64,000 bases of DNA from Polaribacter sejongensis (GTDB taxonomy: Bacteria > Bacteroidota > Bacteroidia > Flavobacteriales > Flavobacteriaceae). Within the stretch, counting starts at the first letter, position 1, and every line of letters starts with the position of its first letter. The DNA lies in contig NZ_CP150667.1 in assembly GCF_038024065.1 (NCBI RefSeq), positions 4,223,501-4,287,500 of the forward strand, in the 5' to 3' direction. This document shows, one piece after another, positions 1-6,724 of the stretch. The notes beneath the pieces are model-generated. The model was not told where the DNA came from. It saw only the letters and a program-made list of their open reading frames with translations, and searched no databases. A program made the translations under genes and the position numbers.

Positions 1-244
1 AAAACGCTTTTTGCAATCCAAATTTAACTTTATGAAAAAGTGTATTTGCAGTAGCACTTTCTACATGATGGCAAGCATAACAGTGATAATTATATCCAGC
101 TTTTTCACAACCTTTTGTATGTCCACATTTACTACATTTAAAACCATCCTGCCATTTTATTTTTGATAAATAAGCTTTACAGGCTTCATCATTTGGTAGT
201 TCTTTTATAAAGTTTAGTATATCTTGACCTTCAAAATTATCCAT
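1..244 (-). CDS. IS1595-family transposase, N-terminal part (runs off the window)
   Basis: The minus strand reads from an ATG at 244 to the window edge without a stop and begins MDNFEGQDILNFIKELPND. A zinc ribbon follows (CSKCGHTKGC, then CYACHH), then TLFHKVKFGLQKAF. This is the typical N-terminus of IS1595-type transposases: a Zn ribbon ahead of an ISXO2-like DDE domain, which would lie beyond base 1. It sits at the left edge of the cassette array, and the 3' attC expected next to the first cassette gene is missing, so the element probably disrupts that cassette. Family call is firm; whether the gene is intact cannot be seen. Confidence 0.8.
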   Translation of the reverse strand, partial: MDNFEGQDILNFIKELPNDEACKAYLSKIKWQDGFKCSKCGHTKGCEKAGYNYHCYACHHVESATANTLFHKVKFGLQKAF

Positions 245-361
245 ATATCAATGTTTTAAAGCTATAAGATACGGAAACTAAATGACTAACTCAATAATAT
301 TAATTATTAAAATCCAAATCATAAAATGGAAAGCCCATTTTTTAAAATTTATATTATTCAT
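245..361. other. Junction between IS1595 end and first cassette
   Basis: AT-rich non-coding stretch. No attC-like end (GGTGTT plus the GTTGGCAA expected to match TTGCCAAC at 773-780) is found before the stop codon at 362, although other cassettes have it within about 20 bp of the stop. The left part of this cassette has therefore been lost or replaced by the IS. I could not identify the IS terminal repeat. Confidence 0.4.
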
Positions 362-754
362 TTAAGTTAGTTTTTCATTTATTCGGTCAAATTTCTTTTC
401 TCCGAGTTCATTTTTTATTATTTCAGAATTCTGTTCCACAATATTTTTAAAAGTCAGAAATTCAGTTTGATTTTCATTCCAAAATTCAGTAGATAAACTT
501 GATACAGTCATAAGTAAATCGCCTTCGTAAAAATCACATTCGGTCAAAATATTCCGTTCGAGTTTTTCGAGTGCGATTCCGATTAGATGTTCAATTCCGA
601 TTTTTTGAGAAATCAGAAGTCTTATCTGTTCGTTTGTCAATTCCGCAATACTGATTTTCCGATAATGATAACATTTTTCAACCAAATCAGTCGGAAATTT
701 GGAAGGATTTTTCCAAATATCTTTTTCTAATTGTTCGATTGATTTTGTTTCCAT
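362..754 (-). CDS. CDI-immunity-like protein (CdiI_2 type)
   Basis: 130-residue soluble protein beginning METKSIEQLEKDIWKNPSKF. The pattern KSIEQLE..W..P, R.I.IAELT.EQIRLLISQKIG..LI.IALEKLE.N, then the acidic FYEGDLL is that of contact-dependent growth-inhibition immunity proteins, which neutralise a CdiA toxin tip in the same cytoplasm. I chose the ATG at 754: the longer frame (to 814) would start inside the attC-like site, and the start at 754 matches its paralogue at 25204-25605. No cdiA/cdiB toxin lies in the window, so this is an orphan immunity gene carried as a cassette. Family by pattern recognition; toxin partner unknown. Confidence 0.65.
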   Translation of the reverse strand: METKSIEQLEKDIWKNPSKFPTDLVEKCYHYRKISIAELTNEQIRLLISQKIGIEHLIGIALEKLERNILTECDFYEGDLLMTVSSLSTEFWNENQTEFLTFKNIVEQNSEIIKNELGEKKFDRINEKLT

Positions 755-777
755 AAGAGTGATTTCAGCTTGTTGCC

Positions 778-902
778 AACGTGTTTGTGTATGATTAGTT
801 GCGTGGTTAAGCAACTAATTTAGCAAATAAATCACAGATAGAATATTCCGCAGGAATGTTCGTAAGGCGGCAGTGACCTAGCAATTAATTATACACGGTG
901 TT
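778..902 (-). repeat. attC-like site 1
   Basis: Starts AACGTGTTTGTGTAT and ends ATACACGGTGTT, with inner hairpin ATATTCCGCAGGAATGT. It is the 3' site of the 1539-1769/885-1532 cassette. The stop codon of the 215-residue gene (885) lies inside it. Confidence 0.85.
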
Positions 903-1532
903 ACCCAACGTTTTTATTCTTTTAATTAGATTTTCATATTCGTTTAAATAAAGTTCGTTTTCCTTGAGTAAAACTTTATTTTCAATCCAAGGAAAAATCC
1001 ATTCTTTATTTTTATCAGATGCTCTACCAAAAAAGCAATATTTTCCATCTGCTTGAATATTTTTTTTAAGTGATTCCCAATTATTGTGAGTTTTATTAAT
1101 TCTGTCTTTAAATCGCAAACAGACAAGTAAATAATCCAATTCAGGAAAGTATTGTTTGAATTTTCGATATTCAGTTTCTATTTTTCCTCCTTTAGAAATC
1201 ATTTTAGGGTTTCCCCATTTTTTCAATTCAATTACTCCTAAAACCTGTTCTCTTTCGACAATACTGACGTAAGGATTTATACTTTTAATAAATTCAGTTT
1301 GTTGAGTTGTGTTTTTCGCTATTATTATATCAAATTGTGAAGAAAAATTTCTTCCCTCTCTTATTTGTCCTTTGAAAAAGCAAAATTCAGGTAAATCTTC
1401 TCTTAAAAACTTTATTAGAATATCTTCGTAAAGTGAGCCATTTATTCCTTTATGCCTTAAACCCTCGTGATAAACTCTTTCTGAAAATTCAACAATTTCT
1501 AATTGTCTTAAATTATATTTTTTTTCAAACAT
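885..1532 (-). CDS. DUF6602-like putative nuclease
   Basis: 215-residue soluble protein. The segment from about residue 30 (G..YEDILIKFLREDLPEFCFFKGQI) through FDIIIAKN (about 68-75) to VLGVIELKKW (about 97-106) resembles DUF6602 proteins and has the spacing of a PD-(D/E)xK nuclease core: Asp in FDIII, then ExK in IELKK. It is the second gene of a two-gene cassette, 6 bp downstream of the 76-residue gene. The last codons (NTVYN) lie inside attC-like site 1, as often happens with integron cassettes. Possible role: nuclease effector or defence gene. Nuclease activity is inferred from motif spacing only. Confidence 0.5.
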   Translation of the reverse strand: MFEKKYNLRQLEIVEFSERVYHEGLRHKGINGSLYEDILIKFLREDLPEFCFFKGQIREGRNFSSQFDIIIAKNTTQQTEFIKSINPYVSIVEREQVLGVIELKKWGNPKMISKGGKIETEYRKFKQYFPELDYLLVCLRFKDRINKTHNNWESLKKNIQADGKYCFFGRASDKNKEWIFPWIENKVLLKENELYLNEYENLIKRIKTLGNTVYN

Positions 1533-1538
1533 CTTCTT

Positions 1539-1769
1539 TTATTCAAAAGACGCTGGGTCGAATTGTATTCCAGTTTCATTATTTTCCAAAAGCCAACCTC
1601 GTGCATCTAATTCGTTAATTACTTCACTCAAACTCTCTTTTTTTGCGTTTGAGTCAACTTTAATAATATAATTCCATAAGTCAGTTTTCTTTAATTGAGA
1701 ATTACCATTTTGTGATTGATTTTTGGCATATTCCATTACTTTTTCAAGAAGTTCATTTGGTCCGAGCAT
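1539..1769 (-). CDS. Small hypothetical protein, first gene of cassette
   Basis: 76 residues, beginning MLGPNELLEKVMEYAK; no membrane segment or signal. The pattern LKKTDLWNYIIKVDSNAKKESLSEVINELDARGWLL could be a small winged-helix fold. It lies 6 bp upstream of the putative nuclease gene in the same cassette and direction, so the two are probably co-translated and may be functional partners. I do not recognise the family. Confidence 0.6.
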   Translation of the reverse strand: MLGPNELLEKVMEYAKNQSQNGNSQLKKTDLWNYIIKVDSNAKKESLSEVINELDARGWLLENNETGIQFDPASFE

Positions 1770-1836
1770 ATTCTATTTTTTTAAAATTCAAAAGTTTGAT
1801 TTTTCTACTAAAGTTCGTTTTTAGTAAATGTTGGGT

Positions 1837-1963
1837 AACGTTGTTGTGTTATGGAAAGTTGCGTTTAAAGTGAACGGCTATTTTCCGCAGGAAAATTGAT
1901 GTTCACAAAAAAGCAACTACTTTTGGTTAGGATAAAAATAAGCAATTTTTTATACACGGTGTT
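1837..1963 (-). repeat. attC-like site 2
   Basis: Starts AACGTTGTTGTGTTATGG and ends ATACACGGTGTT, with inner hairpin ATTTTCCGCAGGAAAAT. The cassette to the left closes CGTTGGGTAAC, the exact complement of its own opening GTTACCCAACG at 900. It belongs to non-coding cassette 1837-2638. Confidence 0.9.
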
Positions 1964-2638
1964 GGGCGTAGGTTATTTTATTTATCGATTTTTCTAAATT
2001 AAATCCCTAATTTACATTTAGAACATTTTTCGTTTCCTTAAAACTCTAAATTTTTCAACTTTTTCTAATTTGTCTTAAACCTTGAAATTTTAGTTCTCAC
2101 AAAGTTTGGTTGCGTTCAATTTTTCGTTTTCTTAAAACTCTAAATTTTTCAACTTTTTCTAAATTGTCTTAAATCTTGAAATTTTAGTTCTCACAAAGTT
2201 TGGCTGCGTTCAGTTTTTCGTTTTCTTAAAAACTCTAAATTTTTCAACTTTTTCTAAATTGTCTTAAATCTTGAAATTTTTGTTCTCACAAAGTTTGGTT
2301 GCGTTCAATTTTTCGTTTTCTTAAAAACTCTAAATTTTTCAACTTTTTCTAAATTGTCTTAAATCTTGAAATTTTTGTTCTCACAAAGTTTGGTTGCGTT
2401 CAATTTTTCGTTTTCTTAAAACTCTAAATTTTTCAGTTTTTTCTAAATTGTCTTAAATCTTGAAATTTTTGTTCTCACAAAGTTTGGCTGCGTTCAATTT
2501 TTCGTTTTCTTGAAACTCTAAATTTTTCAGTTTTTCTAAATTGTGTAAAAATTAAATATTTTCCTTTTTTTTTGTTTAATTTGTCTTTAAAATAACAGAT
2601 TTTTATAGCTTATCTGAGTTTCCTTTTAACTTACGCCC
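1964..2638. repeat. Non-coding cassette with ~94-bp tandem repeats (copy 1)
   Basis: No credible gene on either strand. The core (about 2026-2540) holds about six tandem units of 93-95 bp. Each unit runs CGTTTTCTTAAAACTC, AAATTTTTC, TTGTCTTAAA, CTTGAAATTTT, CTCACAAAGTTTGG. Unit starts at 2126, 2219, 2314, 2409 and 2503 give periods of 93, 95, 95 and 94. The cassette opens GTTGGGCGTA and closes TTACGCCCAAC. The unit length is not a multiple of three, which argues against a repetitive protein. Confidence 0.85.
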
Positions 2639-2765
2639 AACGTTGTTGTGTTATGGAAAGTTGCGTTTAAAGTGAACGGCTATTTTCCGCAGGAAAATTG
2701 ATGTTCACAAAAAAGCAACTACTTTTGATTAGGATAAAAATAAGCAATTTTTTATACACGGTGTT
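2639..2765 (-). repeat. attC-like site 3
   Basis: Same subtype as site 2 and almost identical to it (inner hairpin ATTTTCCGCAGGAAAAT). It is the site of non-coding cassette 2639-3452. Confidence 0.9.
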
Positions 2766-3452
2766 GGGCGTAGGTTATTTTATTAATCGATTTTTTAAAT
2801 TAAATTCCTAATTATTTTAATTTTCAATTTACATTCAGAACATTTTTCGTTTTCTTAAAACTCGAAATTTTTCAGTTTTTTCTAAATTGTCTTAAACCTT
2901 GAAATTTTAGTTCTCTCAAAGTTTGGCTGCATTCAATTTTTTGTTTTCTTAAAACTCGAAATTTTTCAGTTTTTTCTAAATTGTCTTAAACTTCTAAATT
3001 TTTGTTCTCCCAAAGTTTGGCTGCGTTCAATTTTTCGTTTTTTAAAACTCTAAATTTTTCAGTTTTTTCTAAATTGTCTTAAACTTCTAAATTTTTGTTC
3101 TCTCAAAGTTTGGCTGCTTTCAATTTTTCGTTTTTTAAAGCTCTAAATTTTTCAGTTTTTTCTAAATTGTCTTAAACTTCTAAATTTTTGTTCTCTCAAA
3201 GTTTGGCAACGTTCAATTTTTTGTTTTCTTAAAACTCTAGATTTTTCAACTTTTTTCTAAATTGTCTTAAATCTTGAAATTTTAGTTTTCACAAAGTTTG
3301 GCTGCGTTCAGTTTTTCGTTTTCTTGAAACTCGAAATTTTTCAGTTTTTCTAAATTGACTTAAAATTCAATATTTCACTTTTTTTTTGGTTAATTTGTCT
3401 TTAAAATAACAAATTTTTATAGCTTATCTGAGTTTACTTTTAACTTACGCCC
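2766..3452. repeat. Non-coding cassette with ~94-bp tandem repeats (copy 2)
   Basis: Diverged relative of the cassette at 1964-2638, with about six degenerate units and the same opening GTTGGGCGTA and closing TTACGCCCAAC. Two such cassettes sit next to each other here. No gene seen. Confidence 0.85.
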
Positions 3453-3577
3453 AACGTTGTTTTGTATGGAAAGTTGCGTTTTAAGTCGACGGCTATTTTC
3501 CGTAGGAAAATAGGAGTTGACAAAAATGCAACAACCTTTGATTAAGCCAAATTTAGCAATTTTTTATACAAGGTGTT
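3453..3577 (-). repeat. attC-like site 4
   Basis: Variant starting AACGTTGTTTTGTATGG and ending ATACAAGGTGTT, with hairpin CTATTTTCCGTAGGAAAATAG. The L-box changes (TTGTAT against ATACAA) are compensatory, so pairing is kept. Identical to site 30 (30568-30692). Confidence 0.9.
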
Positions 3578-4109
3578 GTAAAATGCGTGTTTAATTTCGA
3601 CTTTATAAGTTATAAAATTCCTATTTCTTTTTTCTCCTTTTTAGAGTTTCTGAGTAAATTCCTTAATTTTGATTTTTCAGCGTTTTCACAATTTTTTAAT
3701 TCAGAATATGAGTAAACCTTTATTTTACTCTTAGAAATCTCTCAGCCTTTCTAAATTTGTCTTTAAGAACGAATTTCTCCGACTTTTGCTCAACACTTTG
3801 TCAATTCAGCGATTTTAGTTTCAAACAGTAATGAAGTTTCAAGTTTTTAGATATTTTCAAACAAGCTAAATTCCGCAAACTTTTTCCTTTTTTTTGCGTT
3901 TTAAAACTCCGAACGAAAAGAACTATTTTTCCTTTCTTAAAATTCTAAAAACCTTCTATTTTTTTCAAAATTTTGATTCACGAAAGAGTGTTTCAAAAAC
4001 CTAATTTTTCAAACGTTTTATTTCGCTTTTTTGAGTTTTCAGACTTTAAAGCTAAATGTATTTTTAAATATCTGTTGTTCTTAAATTATACTTTCAGCTA
4101 GTTTTTTAC
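3578..4109. repeat. Non-coding cassette family A (copy 1)
   Basis: About 530 bp without a gene on either strand. It is AT-rich with scattered AATTCCG/CCGCAAA words. It opens GTTGTAAAATGCG and closes TTTTACAAC. With its site, the 657-bp cassette has the same length and sequence, as far as I compared, as 30568-31224, and is related to 26035-26689. Confidence 0.8.
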
Positions 4110-4235
4110 AACGTTGTTGTGTATGGTTAGTTGCGTGTTTTAAGCGACTAATTTACTAAATAAAACACGAACCAAGAAAGTCCGTTTGGACTTTCGTAAA
4201 TTGGCTAAAACCAGCAATTAATTATACACGGTGTT
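4110..4235 (-). repeat. attC-like site 5
   Basis: Starts AACGTTGTTGTGTATGG and ends ATACACGGTGTT, with hairpin GAAAGTCCGTTTGGACTTTC. It contains the stop of the 221-residue gene (4218). Identical to sites 11 and 31. Confidence 0.9.
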
Positions 4236-4883
4236 GTACACAGTTTTTAATTTCCCTTCCTTTATTTGTTCAATCAATTCGCATCTTTTTTCGGTATTAC
4301 TTTGTTCTTTAAAATCTTTTCCAATTCTTACAAAATCATACGGAATATATTTGATTTCAGATTCTACAGTTTTTTCAAAACGACTTTCTCCATAGGCTAA
4401 AAGTGTGTTTTTTTCAGAAGTCTCCGAACTTAATAGTATTTGTTTTAATTCTCCATTTTTTTGTTTGGTAAAAACTCTAAACTTTGACCTGTCCATTTCT
4501 AATTCCGTTGGATAAAATGCAATTCCGTTTTCATCGAATATTATTTGCTCACGTCTATGTTTTTTTTCGAAAGTTTGACCAAAATCAGAATTGTCGATTA
4601 TTATCGCTGTTCCTTTAAAATTTTCGGGTAGAATTATGTCGAATTTCTGAATGTCAGCAAAATAAAACGAAACGGAAGAATAGATTTTCGAAACTGGAAC
4701 AAACAAAATTGCTGGTATTAAAATCCAAAGCAATTTTTGTTTAATTTTTAGATTTCCAAATAGAAGTATAATAATTCCAATAATATAAATTGGAAGTCCG
4801 ATTATAAAACCGAAATAAATAAAGAATGGGATTAAAAATCCAAGAACTAATAATGATATTCCAATTTTGTCAATTTTGTTCAT
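4218..4883 (-). CDS. Hypothetical membrane protein (copy 1 of 3)
   Basis: 221 residues. Two or three hydrophobic segments lie in the first 70 residues (ISLLVLGFLIPFFIYFGFII; then LPIYIIGIIILLF; then LLWILIPAILFVPV), followed by a soluble domain of about 150 residues, so it is probably anchored in the inner membrane. The end, KTVYNTVYN, is encoded by the start of the attC. The 811-bp cassette occurs three times (4110, 11110, 31225) with identical protein. I do not recognise the family. Perfect conservation of three copies indicates recent duplication. Confidence 0.75.
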   Translation of the reverse strand: MNKIDKIGISLLVLGFLIPFFIYFGFIIGLPIYIIGIIILLFGNLKIKQKLLWILIPAILFVPVSKIYSSVSFYFADIQKFDIILPENFKGTAIIIDNSDFGQTFEKKHRREQIIFDENGIAFYPTELEMDRSKFRVFTKQKNGELKQILLSSETSEKNTLLAYGESRFEKTVESEIKYIPYDFVRIGKDFKEQSNTEKRCELIEQIKEGKLKTVYNTVYN

Positions 4884-4920
4884 TTCTTAATCTCTGTTCG
4901 ATTTTTTTTTAATTGTGTAC

Positions 4921-5045
4921 AACGTTGTTGTATAAGCTTTGTTGCGTGGTTTCAGCAGTGAATTTACTAAATAAAACACGAACGGCGAAATTCCGGAGGA
5001 ATTTCCCAAGTGAGCTAAAACCAGCAATAAAGTTTATACGGTGTT
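4921..5045 (-). repeat. attC-like site 6
   Basis: Subtype TATAAGCTTTGTTGCG with hairpin GAAATTCCGGAGGAATTTC. Site of the DUF4240 lipoprotein cassette; identical to site 19. Confidence 0.9.
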
Positions 5046-5057
5046 ACCACCAGTTTT

Positions 5058-5753
5058 TTATTTCCACATTTTCTCAAATAATTTTGGACAAATCACTTTC
5101 ATTGTTTCAGGTTTTTCGTCACTCCAAGTAAATTCAAAATTCTGATAATTTCCTTCGTTTGTTTTAAAATCGTCAGAAATATAATCATACAATTCCTTTC
5201 CTGTTTTATTTTCAAATGCTGTTAATGCAACATACCAAAAACTTTCAAAATCATAATAATCTTCTCCTTCTATAAATTCAGAAATTAAACTATCAGGGTT
5301 TTCTTTTCCTTTGTAATAGGTTTCTTTTCCTCTTGAAATTACCCAATTTCTAAAATACTCAAAACCATCATCAGAACATCCGCCATTCATTATATATCCA
5401 GCACACCACATTTCCGAATTATATGTGTCATAAAGGAATTTGTCAGTTCTTAATCGAAAACCAATGATTTCTTTTGGTGTCAATTTTTCAATTTCTTTTA
5501 CTAAAAATCTTTCTTGAGAATCTTGATTATTTGTATTCTTAACGGATAAATTCACAATATTCCAGAATATTGTTTCATCTAACATTTCACTCGTTTTTTC
5601 AATTTCTTGATTATAAGTTTTTGGTAGTTCTTTCTTGGTTGTTTCTTTCTTTCCAAAAAGTTTGTCAAATATTCCCATTTGGTTATTGTTTTTCGTGTTT
5701 TGATTACAACTTAATATTAAAAAAAATGTAAATATTATTGTAGCGAATTTCAT
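5058..5753 (-). CDS. DUF4240 lipoprotein (copy 1 of 2)
   Basis: 231 residues. A lipoprotein signal peptide (MKFATIIFTFFLILSC; lipobox Cys16) is followed by a polar linker and a DUF4240 domain from about residue 57. Recognisable features are MLDETIFWNIV, LTPKEIIGFRLRTDKFLYD, and the family signature MNGGCSDDGFEYFRNW with RGKE. Expected to face the periplasm or outer membrane. DUF4240 has no established biochemical role that I know of; it recurs in polymorphic-toxin and immunity neighbourhoods. The 848-bp cassette (4921-5768) is repeated at 20167-21014. Confidence 0.8.
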   Translation of the reverse strand: MKFATIIFTFFLILSCNQNTKNNNQMGIFDKLFGKKETTKKELPKTYNQEIEKTSEMLDETIFWNIVNLSVKNTNNQDSQERFLVKEIEKLTPKEIIGFRLRTDKFLYDTYNSEMWCAGYIMNGGCSDDGFEYFRNWVISRGKETYYKGKENPDSLISEFIEGEDYYDFESFWYVALTAFENKTGKELYDYISDDFKTNEGNYQNFEFTWSDEKPETMKVICPKLFEKMWK

Positions 5754-5768
5754 TTTCTAATTGGTGGT

Positions 5769-5893
5769 AACGTTGTTGTATAAGCTTTGTTGCGTTGATT
5801 AAGCAGTGAATTTACTAAATAAAACACGAACGGCGAAATTCCGAAGGAATTTCCCAAGTGAGCTAAAACCAGCAATAAAGTTTATACGGTGTT
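5769..5893 (-). repeat. attC-like site 7
   Basis: Subtype TATAAGCTTTGTTGCG with hairpin GAAATTCCGAAGGAATTTC and GTTGATTAAGC arm. Same sequence as site 32, where it borders a different downstream cassette. This shows that the site travels with the 184-residue gene on its 3' side. Confidence 0.9.
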
Positions 5894-5971
5894 GTGGTGT
5901 CGTTTTTTATTTTTCCCTTCAATTCTTTATATATTATTCAGCTTTTTTGTTTTCCTAAATAGATTTTTTTG

Positions 5972-6526
5972 TCAGCTAATTTTATATATTGTTTCGGTTT
6001 GTTTCTTTTTCCAATTTTTGAAATTCATTTTTACAATTACTTCTTGAATTCCGTGTATTTTTTCTTTAAAATCAAGTTTCAATTCGTAACAAATTCCGTA
6101 TTTTTCTAATACTTCTTCTATATTATTTTTCTTATGTCTTGCAGTTCCAAATTCCCCCTTAAATGCTCTTAGTTTAAAGCAAGCAACTATTATGTTTGAA
6201 ACTCCGACACTAATTAGTCCAACTTTGTAATACCAAAAGTAAATAGGACTGAGCATCATTTTAGCAAAAGCACTACTTTTATAAATTAATAAAAATCCAA
6301 CTATTATTAAAAAGAAAAAAGAAAATAGAATTGTGTTTTTCTTTTTTTTTATTGTTTCGAGTTCCAAATTAGCAATTTCTAATTTTTTCACAAATTTATT
6401 ATCAAGTTTAATTTCTGGACAAGTATTCTTAAATTCAGGCTTTTTGTTAGTTAATTTACAAGTCAATCCTTTCTCAAGAGATGTTATTTCATTTTCACAT
6501 AAATCACAATGTTTTGAGAAATTCAT
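5972..6526 (-). CDS. Zinc-ribbon membrane protein (copy 1 of 2)
   Basis: 184 residues. The N-terminal CDLCENEITSLEKGLTC plus a later Cys (NTCPEI) look like a small zinc ribbon. Two hydrophobic segments follow at about residues 66-83 (ILFSFFFLIIVGFLLIY) and 93-112 (IYFWYYKVGLISVGVSNIIV), then a charged tail of about 70 residues. Probably an inner-membrane protein with both ends in the cytoplasm. No function recognised. The 820-bp cassette (5769-6588) is repeated exactly at 32036-32855. Confidence 0.7.
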   Translation of the reverse strand: MNFSKHCDLCENEITSLEKGLTCKLTNKKPEFKNTCPEIKLDNKFVKKLEIANLELETIKKKKNTILFSFFFLIIVGFLLIYKSSAFAKMMLSPIYFWYYKVGLISVGVSNIIVACFKLRAFKGEFGTARHKKNNIEEVLEKYGICYELKLDFKEKIHGIQEVIVKMNFKNWKKKQTETIYKIS

Positions 6527-6588
6527 TTAGTTTTTAATTTTCGAGTGATTAATTCAGGTTTCTTGGATTCAATGTTGTAATGCACCAC

Positions 6589-6713
6589 AACGTTGTTGTG
6601 TATGGTTTGTTGCGTGGTTAAGTAGTAAACTTAGCAATTAAAACACGAACCACGAAAGTCTGAAAGGACTTTCGTAAATAGGCGATTACCAGCAATAAAT
6701 TATACACGGTGTT
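6589..6713 (-). repeat. attC-like site 8
   Basis: Starts AACGTTGTTGTGTATGG and ends ATACACGGTGTT, with hairpin GAAAGTCTGAAAGGACTTTC. Site of the helicase-nuclease cassette. Confidence 0.9.
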
Positions 6714-6724
6714 GGGCACAGTTT

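Noticed and set aside
1964..2638. Regular ~94-bp repeats could be a CRISPR array
   Set aside because: Units are 93-95 bp and contiguous. There are no short conserved repeats separated by unique spacers, and no cas genes in the window.
4913..5131. Plus-strand ORF of 72 codons over site 6, repeated as 81 codons at 20132-20377
   Set aside because: It is a shadow of the conserved attC-like site and the antisense of the DUF4240 gene; the repetition is explained by the duplicated cassette.
6333..6530. Plus-strand 65-codon ORF, also at 32600-32797
   Set aside because: Antisense of the zinc-ribbon membrane protein gene; poly-Phe composition reflects its lysine codons.
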